The notes under the pieces were generated by a model. That model was not told the DNA's origin, ran no database searches, and saw only the letters and a program-made list of their open reading frames with translations. Below are positions 1-10,487 of a DNA stretch of 10,487 bases, one piece after another (position 1 is the stretch's first letter; the number at the start of each line of letters is the position of its first letter). The translations under genes and the position numbers were made by a program. Source of the DNA: JAQVIJ01 sp041287365 (GTDB taxonomy: Bacteria; Desulfobacterota; Dissulfuribacteria; Dissulfuribacterales; DYLC01); assembly GCA_041287365.1 (NCBI GenBank), contig JBEULL010000034.1, positions 1 to 10,487 of the forward strand. Direction: 5' to 3'.

Positions 1-1222
1 TTCAGTGCGTCCCTGTCCAGGATCACCGCCAGGATACGTTCGCTTTCCGAATCGAACTTCTGCACCGGATAGAGACACTTTCTGAAGCCGCCGAAGAGGT
101 ATTTCGCCATGTTGCTCTTGTCCAATGGCGATACCCTGAAGTCAAGCGGCGGCTCCTTTACGGCACAGGTATAGGCGCTCGGCTTCAACTCGGTGAATCC
201 CTTGCTCACCTTCAACTCGTAGCCAGCAGAGGCATCCTCCCAGTAGTGTTCCTGCATCTGGGCATGAATAAAGCGGGCGATGTCGTGCTGATGGCAGCGC
301 ACCACATCAATGACCTCCTCCGGCTTCAGATAGCCTCCAAAGTGACGGATGGCCTGACCAGCCAGGTCATAGAGCAAATCGGCGTGATCGTCATACGAGA
401 TATCGGAAAAATCCATGAGGCAGCGGACGATGTAGTTTTCAACCACCGGCTCCTCGCTCTGCCCGCGGGCCGGAGTCACCGCCATGCTGTCGCCGGTGCG
501 CAAATATTGCACCCATAAGTCCTCGGAAACAGGCGGATATCTGAGGCTGTCGAGCTTGAGAATAAACGGCTTGTAGCCGGACTTCACCTCTCCTTGGGGC
601 ACCACGAGAATCCGCGGGATGTCGATGGTATGTTCTATCGTCAGTTCCACGGTCTTGGCCACCACCGCCGCGATATCCGGCTTTTCGGTGAACCCTTCCA
701 GGCCGCGCTGTGGAGGCTGCCGCTCTTCCATAGCCTTCACGATGGCGGTCTGGATCTCCGGCCTTTTCAAATACGAAACGGACGGCACGGTCTGAGGCCG
801 GCCTTCGTATTTCCTGATCTCCTCCCAGACCGCCTGCGCTGTTCTTTGTTCCTCTTCACCGGCGAAAAGACAAGGTCTGCCATCACCGGCCACTATCGTG
901 CCGCCGGTCACACCGGCAGATTTCAGGCCAAGACTGCTCGCAAGCTGCGGCTGTGACACCACGGTCGCCGTTTTCTCAGCAAGCTCATCAGGATCAATCA
1001 CCACGGTCTGCAACCTGATGGCCGAATCAGGATGGTTGGCCTCGTCTATGATCTCCTGGAATCTGTCGTGGGCCACGATGTTGAGCCGGTCAACCGCCAT
1101 GACGCCGGTACGTCCGCCGTAGGGCAGACGCAGGCCGCGGCCTATGCTTTGCTCAATGAGGATGCGGGCGTTGGCCGCCCGAAGCGGCACGATGGTGTAG
1201 AGATGGGTCACGTCCCCCTCTG
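1..1222 (-). pseudogene. Type III-like restriction enzyme helicase/Res subunit, C-terminal fragment cut by an IS
   Basis: An open frame without stops reads on the minus strand from about 1220 to the left edge (about 405 codons). Near its start it reads DVTHLYTIVPLRAANARILI and then EQSIGRGLRLPYGGRTG, which is motif VI (Q..GR..R) of SF2 helicases as found in type III R subunits. VDRLNIVAHDRFQEIIDEAN follows. Near the left edge, LFGGFRKCLYPVQKFDSESE resembles the region just before the C-terminal nuclease of BPTD_3080-type restriction proteins. Walker A and DEAH motifs, and any start codon, are missing, because the IS end at 1223 lies seven bases before the GAC codon of 'DVTHLYT'. The usual W of 'EGWDVT' is also absent (GAG GGG GAC). 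The sequence beyond the far end of the IS does not continue the gene, so the 5' part was probably deleted. Family recognition is from memory. The gene is probably non-functional, although whether the unseen nuclease end is intact cannot be told. Confidence 0.8.
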
Positions 1223-1246
1223 TGTCAATATAAGTGAGACATCTTT
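1223..1246 (+). repeat. IS left terminal inverted repeat
   Basis: 24 bp beginning TGTCAAT and ending TGAGACATCTTT. It matches the reverse complement of 2759-2782 at 21 of 24 positions, with mismatches at positions 8, 9 and 12. Confidence 0.88.
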
Positions 1247-1286
1247 CTCTTGTCAAATTGGAGTAGGTGAGTAGGAGATGTTGTAT

Positions 1287-1664
1287 ATGGATATGGTATT
1301 AAGGGGATCGAACAGGTCTGAGGAAACGGGGATGAACATGGTAGATACGGCCGGGCTGTCAATGCCTGATCCGGAGGTATTGGAGAGAAAGAAAAGCAGG
1401 CATTTTACCGCCCGATACAAGATAAGGATTCTTGCAGAGGTGGATGGGTGCAAATCGCCTGGGGAGATAGGGGCGATACTGCGCAGGGAAGGTCTTTATC
1501 ATTCCAATCTAAAGACATGGCGCAGACAGCGTGATCAGGGGGGTCTGGGTGGTCTTGCTCCAAAGAAAAGGGGCAGGAAGCCTGTGGAACCCAATCCTCT
1601 TGCCGGTCAGGTTGCGAGACTTGAGAAAGAGAACAAGCGGTTGACGGAACGTTTGAAACAGTGA
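1287..1664 (+). pseudogene. IS3-like transposase OrfA, C-terminally truncated
   Basis: OrfA-type DNA-binding subunit of the IS. After a variable leader, residues from about 'RHFTARYKIRILAEV' to 'SNLKTWRRQRDQG' form the helix-turn-helix expected to bind the IS ends. A leucine-zipper-like helix (VARLEKENKRLTERLKQ) follows and then the stop. I prefer the ATG at 1287 because AGGAG at 1273-1277 is well spaced for it; the in-frame ATG at 1278 abuts that site. The frame stops at 1662-1664, but the other frames just downstream read VKTIIEFQKK and then IAEMLGIPPGQTS, which is the usual tail of this family. The tail's own TGA (1729-1731) would overlap the OrfB ATG. Two small indels, one near 1660 and one in the A8 run at 1683-1690, therefore appear to have removed about 25 residues. 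The evidence for decay is comparison with remembered relatives. Confidence 0.72.
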
Positions 1665-1727
1665 AGACCATCATTGAGTTTCAAAAAAAATTGCAGAGAT
1701 GCTGGGCATTCCGCCAGGGCAGACCTC

Positions 1728-2749
1728 ATGAATGCAGTGATCGAGCTGGGTTATAAGACAGGCAAAAAGAAGGCATGCGCGGCATTCGGCGTCTCAAGAG
1801 CGGGTTTTTACCGGTATATTGCAAGGAAAGGGGTCAAGCCATGCCGTGTATCTCCCTTGAGGCTTTCTGAAGGTGAGGAGCAGAGGGTTTTGGATGCGAT
1901 GTATCGTATTCTGGCCAGGCACCAGGAGGTCTGCGAACGCCGCAGGCAGGTAAGGCACACCCGTTACACAAGACCCGAGCTTCTGGCCGATGCTCCCAAT
2001 CAGGTCTGGTCATGGGATATCACAAGGCTCAAGGGTCTGTCCAAATGGACATATTTTCAACTCTATGTAATCATGGATATCTTCAGCCGTTATGTTGTGG
2101 GGTGGATGGTGGCGCATCGTGAGCATTCTGTTCTTGCAAAGAGGCTTATCGAGGATTCCTGCTGTAAGCAGAAGATATGCCCTGACCAGTTGACACTGCA
2201 TGCAGACCGTGGCAGCAGCATGAGATCGAAATTGGTATCGGAGCTTCTCTGTGATCTCAAGGTGGCAAGGACGCACAGCAGGCCCCATGTGAGCAATGAC
2301 AATCCGTATTCAGAGGCCCAGTTCAAGACATTGAAGTATTGTCCTGATTTTCCGGAACGTTTTGGTTCCATTGAGGATGCCCGAATATTTTGCAGGCGTT
2401 TTTTTGATTGGTACAACAAGAGGCACCGGCACTCGGGCATAGGTTTTCTTACCCCTGACCTGCCTGTCGGCGGACAGGGCAGGTGCATTATGGTCTGACG
2501 GACGAGGTTGTTTCCAGACGTGAGGATGCTTTTATGGCGGCATTTAAAGAAAACAGAGGGAGATTCAAGGGCAAGGTTCCTTCTGTGGCAAGACCACCTG
2601 CCATGGTCTGGATAAATCCTCCGGCAGATATTACTGAAACGCCTGCGCCCGAAGGGCCGGGACAGGTATGTCCCGATTTCAGCGATACACAGTCATGGAT
2701 GACTAATGCAGCTGCCTCGCCCCATCAAACCTGTGATGCGCTACTTTAA
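1728..2749 (+). pseudogene. IS3-like transposase OrfB (DDE integrase), frameshifted and internally deleted
   Basis: Catalytic transposase subunit. The frame starts at ATG 1728 (MNAVIELGYKTGKKKACAAF) and stays open to 2498. The DDE triad is visible: D97 in WSWDIT, D160 in LHADRG and E196 in NPYSEAQFKTLK, with DD(35)E spacing. The C-terminal part after HSGIGFLTPD is out of frame and continues at 2483-2749 as VHYGLTDEVVSRREDAF and later PAMVWINPPAD. The shift is explained by a 25-nt palindrome at 2459-2483. A second lesion is visible at about 1893-1900: 'EQRVLDA' runs directly into 'MYRILARHQEV', whereas relatives have about 33 extra residues there (the 'SERF.DQ...VYATLLDEG.YLCS..T' helix pair). 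That is an in-frame deletion of about 100 bp. The protein is probably inactive. Confidence 0.85.
2459..2483. repeat. Short palindromic element (CCTGCC...GGCAGG) inserted in OrfB
   Basis: A 25-nt imperfect palindrome, CCTGCCTGTC-GGCG-GACAGGGCAGG. It separates the TPD codons from VHYGL of the transposase and changes frame. Removing about 20 nt restores a continuous TPDQVHYGL reading, so it looks like a small insertion. A related element with the same CCTGCCTG/CAGGCAGG arms lies in hsdM at 9545-9577. Confidence 0.75.
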
Positions 2750-2758
2750 TTTATGAAT

Positions 2759-2782
2759 AAAGATGTCTCATTTTCATTGACA
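2759..2782 (-). repeat. IS right terminal inverted repeat
   Basis: Reverse complement reads TGTCAAT at the outside edge and TGAGACATCTTT at the inside edge, pairing with 1223-1246. Confidence 0.88.
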
Positions 2783-2851
2783 GGTTCCGCAGAGGATTGC
2801 CCTGAATGTGGGGCCTCGTGGTGTTGAAAAATCAGGCTATTTCCTCGTTGG
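2783..2851. other. Short gap between the IS and hsdR
   Basis: 69 bases with no gene. On the plus strand there is a short frame reading GSAEDCPECGASWC before a stop, with a CxxC that may be a remnant of another gene, but it is too short to name. I see no convincing terminator hairpin for hsdR. The sequence does not continue the type III gene cut at 1222. Confidence 0.4.
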
Positions 2852-5985
<3,134 letters not shown>

Positions 5986-5998
<13 letters not shown>

Positions 5999-6639
5999 GG
6001 TTCTTCCTTTGGCTGGGACGGTTTGCGAACGGCCCCTGCAATATTCGGATTTTCCCGGTCCAGTGCCCATTGCACCGGGTTGTTGAGGATGTATTCCCGA
6101 ATGCGGTTCAATTCATCATCGTTTCGGATCACGTGTTCGTAATAATTGCGTTGCCACAATTTAGCACCAGGCGTTTGCCGCATTTCGTTGATGCGTTTCG
6201 TGGATTGGTATTTGAAATACGCAATCATTTGCCCCAATGTCGCCCATTGTAGGGGCGGGGTCGCCCCGCCCCATGGGGTCGCCCCGGCCCATGCGGTCGC
6301 CCCGCCCCATGCGGTTTCCGCAGACGTTGCGGTTTCCGCGGACGTTGCGGTTTTGGGGCGGGGTGACCCCGCCCCTACGATGACGATTCCGTGGACATGA
6401 TTGGGCATGACAACAAATGCATCCAATTGCACGCCCGCGTAATGATCCGGCAAATCATCCCAGACCGCCTGCACCATGCATCCTGCGCCATTCAACCGCA
6501 TTTCAGCCTCCATCACATCCCCGAACAAACAGACCCGGTCCTTCGTACAGACGGTCACGAAATACGCCCCTGCCTGTGAATAATCGTAGCCCTTCAGGCG
6601 GATGCTGCGGCGGTGGTGTTTGTCTGGGTTGTAGCCCAT
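5986..6639 (-). CDS. REP-associated tyrosine transposase (RAYT, IS200-like Y1 family)
   Basis: A 217-aa single-strand-DNA transposase of the Y1 (IS200-like) superfamily. These enzymes cut at GTAG-flanked REP hairpins. The N-terminal signature RRSIRLKGYDYSQAGAYFVT is followed by the metal-binding HxH (PNHVHG, H81 and H83) and the catalytic tyrosine helix WQRNYYEHVIRN (Y167 by alignment from memory). LNNPVQWALDRENP follows, typical of RAYTs. Residues about 88-131 are unusual: VGAGSPRP and then five degenerate hexapeptides (TSAETA twice, WGGATA, WAGATP, WGGATP), encoded by two REPs and 18-bp repeats. The start at 6639 has GGGGAGG upstream, and its A is shared with the hsdS stop (TGATG). The gene's end overlaps hsdR by 13 nt. 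It sits inside the R-M operon and should be co-translated with it. The catalytic residues look intact, so activity is plausible but unproven. Confidence 0.93.
6249..6272 (+). repeat. REP palindrome inside rayT (plus orientation)
   Basis: Starts with GTAG, then a GC hairpin GGGCGGGG-TC-GCCCCGCCC. It is translated on the minus strand as part of WGGATPPLQ. It forms a head-to-head pair with 6355-6378. Confidence 0.85.
6255..6362 (-). repeat. 18-bp-period tandem repeat within rayT
   Basis: Six degenerate 18-nt units run from one REP into the other: 6255-6272, 6273-6290, 6291-6308, 6309-6326, 6327-6344 and 6345-6362. The two units GCGGTTTCCGCAGACGTT (6311) and GCGGTTTCCGCGGACGTT (6329) differ at one base. 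On the coding strand each unit gives one hexapeptide, so frame is kept. Confidence 0.85.
6355..6378 (-). repeat. REP palindrome inside rayT (minus orientation)
   Basis: On the minus strand it begins GTAG followed by GGGCGGGGTCACCCCGCCCC. It is translated as VGAGSPRP (residues 88-95), identical to the peptide made by the REP in hsdM at 8188-8214. Confidence 0.88.
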
Positions 6640-7956
6640 CAAACGCACCTCCCCACGATCCGCTCGGCGTCCTGCACCCGCAATTCGCCAGAGATCAGTT
6701 TCGGCAGCAGCGTGTCGCGAAGGGCGGCAAGGGTGCGGGATTCGTGGCAAGCTGCAAAGAGCCGATCGGTAATGGGCTTTGTAACCCCATCAAAAGACTC
6801 GACAACGGCTCTTGGCGGATGGATTAACAGCAGGCTACGTACGCCCTGTTGATTAATGCCAGGCTGGGCTGAGTTGGAATTGAGGTTGACGATCTCTTGT
6901 GTCATCCAATCTTGATCGAGCCAGAAATAGAAAAACCGTTGGTAACTCGAATACTTTGCTCGGACGATAAAAACATGCTCATTGACAGCACATTGAGAGT
7001 GGGGAAATCCGCAATCAAAGTAAGTCTTTCGTCCTATCTGCGCGCCGTCCTTATACAGCAATATGTCTCCCGGACGTACATCGGTTCCCTTACGATAGAG
7101 TTCCTCAAAAAAGTCTCGCGGGACGTATTTTTCTTTCGAGAAGTCATACTTGCCAAGACCGATGACGTTCTCGGCACCGACACTCGGTACTCCTTCTTCC
7201 GTGGCACCACCTTTTGGTCTGCTTCCCGACACAAGCTGTCCGAGTACTTCCCCAAGCCTCCCCACCCTCCACCCCTTTGGGATCTCGCCCAGTTCGGAGT
7301 CTTCGAATGAATCCGGGAAAAGGGCGGCGATTTCGGGTTTGAGGCCGGGCGGCTGCTGTCCGGAGGCCTTGGCGCGGACGGGGTCGAAGTCCACGAACCA
7401 GCTCTTGAAGATCGCCCGCGCCATCTCTTCCAGCGTCCGATTCATTTGCCGGTTTAACTCTATCTTGTCGTCCAGTGCGCCGAGGATGCAGGCGATGGCC
7501 TGCTGCTCCTTCAACGGAGGCAACGGAATCACAGCATTGGCTATGTCCTCAGGAGACACTGCGGGATAAGCAGCGCCTTTTTCTCTTGAGATGAGGTATT
7601 CAGTGAACGTTTGGTTAAAGACGCATGCGTATAGGAACCGTGGAGCGATGATATCCGCTTGAGGTCGCAGGACGGCAAACCCGGTGGAGACAACCCAATC
7701 GGGGCCAGGCTGAGCCGCAAAAAACATTGAGCGACGGTTTGGTCGCACCGTTGAGAGAACGGTGTCACCACTTCTGAGAAGCCTCTTTGCTCGGCTTGGC
7801 GCATCCGCAAGCTTCATCCGTTGCGGCGCAACCAGAATTTGTCCCTCACCAACAGACGAAATGTCGATGTAGCTAATGTGTGCGTGTGGCCATCCCCGTC
7901 CGAGGGCGTCAGGATTAATCGTTACCACGTCACCCAACCGTCTTGTCGTCCAGTCA

Positions 7957-7967
<11 letters not shown>
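6639..7967 (-). CDS. hsdS: Type I restriction-modification specificity subunit S (HsdS)
   Basis: DNA-recognition subunit that directs methylation and restriction to a bipartite site. At 442 aa it has the usual two-repeat layout. Target-recognition domain 1 runs from about residue 6 (WTTRRLGDVVTIN) to 150 (PLPPLKEQQAI). A central conserved helix follows (DDKIELNRQMNRTLEEMARA, then FKSWFVDFDPV, to about 197). Target-recognition domain 2 starts at GWRVGRLGEV (about 232). The C-terminal helix contains LAALRDTLLPKLISGELRV. The ATG at 7967 has GGAGG nine bases upstream and overlaps the hsdM end by 11 nt; the stop overlaps the rayT start. The recognised sequence cannot be predicted from the protein. 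No palindromic insert is visible, in contrast to hsdM. Confidence 0.96.
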
Positions 7968-9597
<1,630 letters not shown>

Positions 9598-9622
9598 TTC
9601 AGCTCTCCTCTTCGGTGAAGAA

Positions 9623-9835
9623 TTACTGCGAAAGGTCTTGATCGCGGTAGCCCAGACCCCGCAGCAAGTCCTCGATCTGATTCAGCGCCAGCGGAGACGG
9701 CCTGGCGCGGCCATTCTCCCAGCGGTTGATAGTTGGGTAAGTCACGCCGAGCTTGGCCGCGAATTTTTCCTGGGTGAGCCCCGTTAGTTCCCGAAGCTCA
9801 CGGACTAATCGGGATAGGTCAGCCTGGGCATTCAA
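9623..9835 (-). CDS. Small XRE-family helix-turn-helix regulator
   Basis: A 70-aa, almost single-domain DNA-binding protein. The HTH_3 fold covers about residues 8-60: LVRELRELTGLTQEKFAAKL, then GVTYPTINRWENGRARPS with the recognition helix YPTINRWE (33-40), then LALNQIEDLLRGLG. It starts with TTG at 9835, supported by AGGAGG about nine bases upstream. It is the first gene of the hsd operon, 25 nt before hsdM. Small XRE proteins in front of hsdM are common and likely regulate the operon, in the manner of controller proteins or HigA-type antitoxins. No toxin gene is next to it. The dyad at 9906-9917 is a candidate operator, so autoregulation is likely but inferred. Confidence 0.88.
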   Translation of the reverse strand: MNAQADLSRLVRELRELTGLTQEKFAAKLGVTYPTINRWENGRARPSPLALNQIEDLLRGLGYRDQDLSQ

Positions 9836-9883
9836 CGTCGTTCTCCTCCTTTCAGATTCGAAAGGGACCTGATAGAAACAAAA

Positions 9884-9917
9884 ATCATATCACGCTCCCC
9901 AACAGATGATATATCAT
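9884..9917 (-). promoter_or_regulatory. Candidate operon promoter with overlapping operator dyad
   Basis: On the minus strand TGATATGAT (9884-9892) is an extended -10 box (TGn plus TATGAT), about 49 bases before the TTG start. There is no good -35 box. Where it would lie (about 9906-9917) there is instead a perfect 12-bp palindrome, ATGATATATCAT. The TGATAT half-site also occurs within the -10 itself. A repressor bound to these sites would cover the promoter. The sites are read directly; the function is inferred. Confidence 0.5.
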
Positions 9918-10044
9918 GCAATAAAAGGGAGTGATGTCAATAGCGATTTCCGCCGAGGGATTTTCATGGAGAATAAAAAAGGGCGAATAAAAAAGGACAG
10001 GCATATCTTTTTTAAGTGTATGGCTGCCTGACGTGAGCCTTGCC
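9918..10044. other. Divergent intergenic stretch with AT-rich tandem repeat
   Basis: Contains a 14-nt direct repeat with one mismatch (GAATAAAAAAGGGC at 9971, GAATAAAAAAGGAC at 9985). A 21-codon plus-strand frame from ATG 9967 (MENKKGRIKKDRHIFFKCMA...) ends at a TGA near 10030. It lacks a good ribosome site and I do not call it a gene. It could be leftover N-terminal sequence of the gene to its right. Confidence 0.45.
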
Positions 10045-10487
10045 ATGCAGACAGGTCTTGAGCTGCGCAGGGCATTGGCTAAAGGCGAGGTGCAAATGCT
10101 TCGAGGCTATGTTGAGCGGCTCTTTGCCTCCATTCCTTACGACTGGTATCGCAATAACCCAATAGCCCAATATGAGGGCTACTATGCCAGCGTGTTTTAC
10201 AGCCATTTGGCTGCATTGGGCTTGGACATCACAGTAGAAGACGTGAGCAATCTCGGCCGGTGCGACCTGGCCATTCGCTTTGCAACTCGTGTATATCTCT
10301 TTGAGTTTAAGGTGATAGACGGCGAAGAGCCCACAGGCGAGGCCTTACAGCAGCTCTTGAGTCGTGACTACGCTGCCAAGTATCGAGACGGCAAGACCGA
10401 GGTCGTTCAGATCGGCATCGAGTTTTCAAACCATTGCTTCTGGCATGACCCGCTATCTGGCTGTCATAGGCCTCGATCTTCTGGCCT
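10045..10487 (+). pseudogene. PD-(D/E)XK nuclease domain, C-terminal remnant of an AAA-ATPase-like (DUF1703-type) protein
   Basis: A plus-strand frame that continues off the right edge. ERLFASIPYDWYRNNPIAQY then EGYYASVFYSHLAALGLDIT, GRCDLAIRF (D74) and VYLFEFKV (E87, K89) are the conserved core of the PDDEXK_9 nuclease domain found at the C-terminus of proteins whose N-terminal half is an AAA-ATPase-like domain (about 500 aa in total). That half is missing. The frame is open back to about 9977 but has no plausible start except ATG 10045, which lacks a clear ribosome site. After VQIGIEFS (about residue 127) the sequence departs from the family's usual ending, which suggests a second lesion or junction. 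Family assignment is from memory of the motif and the domain is clear. Loss of function is inferred from the missing ATPase. Confidence 0.72.

Larger units (their letters stand above)
1223..2782 (+). mobile_element. IS3-like insertion sequence, 1560 bp, decayed
   Basis: The element is bounded by 24-bp terminal inverted repeats (21 of 24 identical) that start with TGTCAAT and share TGAGACATCTTT on the inner side. It carries an OrfA (HTH plus leucine zipper) and an OrfB with a DDE integrase core, the usual IS3-family layout. Base composition is visibly lower in GC than both flanks, which supports a separate origin. No target-site duplication is visible: the bases outside are CTG on the left and GGT on the right. 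Both reading frames are damaged, so it is unlikely to move by itself. It interrupts the type III restriction gene on its left. Confidence 0.9.

Noticed and set aside
1..1274. Several plus-strand frames of 74-120 codons
   Set aside because: They are opposite the type III helicase fragment, which explains the sequence fully with conserved motifs.
2783..2851. Terminator for hsdR or a zinc-ribbon gene end (CPECGA)
   Set aside because: No stable hairpin followed by a T-run is visible, and the CxxC fragment is too short to assign.
5999..6070. Extended HsdR start at 6070
   Set aside because: The extra 24 residues fall in the rayT 3' end and have no HsdR similarity; ATG 5998 has a good ribosome site.
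6249..6378. CRISPR-like or rho-independent terminator reading of the GC-rich repeats
   Set aside because: The units are adjacent 18-bp repeats without unique spacers, and the hairpins have no T tract and lie inside an intact reading frame.
6640..6750. Longer rayT start at 6750
   Set aside because: The extension overlaps the conserved C-terminal helix of HsdS. The conserved RAYT start is MGYNPDKHH at 6639 with GGGGAGG upstream.
10012..10206. 64-codon minus-strand frame
   Set aside because: It is opposite the well-recognised PDDEXK domain and has no features of its own.

Overview
The window is bacterial accessory DNA, a defence island in which one complete type I restriction-modification (R-M) operon sits among worn-down genes and mobile elements. 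Coding style, good Shine-Dalgarno sites and GC-rich palindromic repeats suggest a Gram-negative genome of moderately high GC. Elements of this kind are frequent in Desulfobacterota-like, Planctomycetes-like and candidate-phylum assemblies, but the sequence does not fix the phylum.

Layout. 1-1222 (minus) is the C-terminal part of a type III-like restriction helicase subunit. It runs off the left edge and is cut at its 5' side by an IS3-like insertion sequence (1223-2782) with 24-bp terminal inverted repeats. The IS itself is decayed: OrfA ends early, and OrfB carries an apparent internal deletion plus a palindromic insertion that shifts the frame. From 9835 down to 2852, all on the minus strand, lies a compact operon: a 70-aa XRE-type HTH regulator, hsdM, hsdS, a REP-associated tyrosine transposase (RAYT) gene, and hsdR. 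hsdM/hsdS, hsdS/rayT and rayT/hsdR all overlap by 1-13 nt, so translation is probably coupled. An extended -10 promoter with a perfect 12-bp dyad lies upstream of the regulator. At the right edge (about 10045-10487, plus strand) is the C-terminal PD-(D/E)XK nuclease domain of an AAA-ATPase-like/DUF1703-type protein with no visible N-terminal part.

How it works together. HsdM and HsdS would form the methyltransferase and HsdR would add translocation and cleavage; catalytic motifs are intact in all the relevant subunits. The HTH protein probably tunes operon expression.

The most striking feature is the set of palindromic repeats inside genes. At least three REP-type palindromes carrying the GTAG tetranucleotide, and one different palindrome, lie in frame inside hsdM. 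Two more REPs flank an 18-bp-period in-frame repeat inside the rayT gene itself. The same nine-codon REP is read as the same peptide (VGAGSPRP) in HsdM and in the RAYT. The transposase therefore sits in the R-M operon, carries its presumed DNA substrate inside its own reading frame, and has a neighbour peppered with translated copies.
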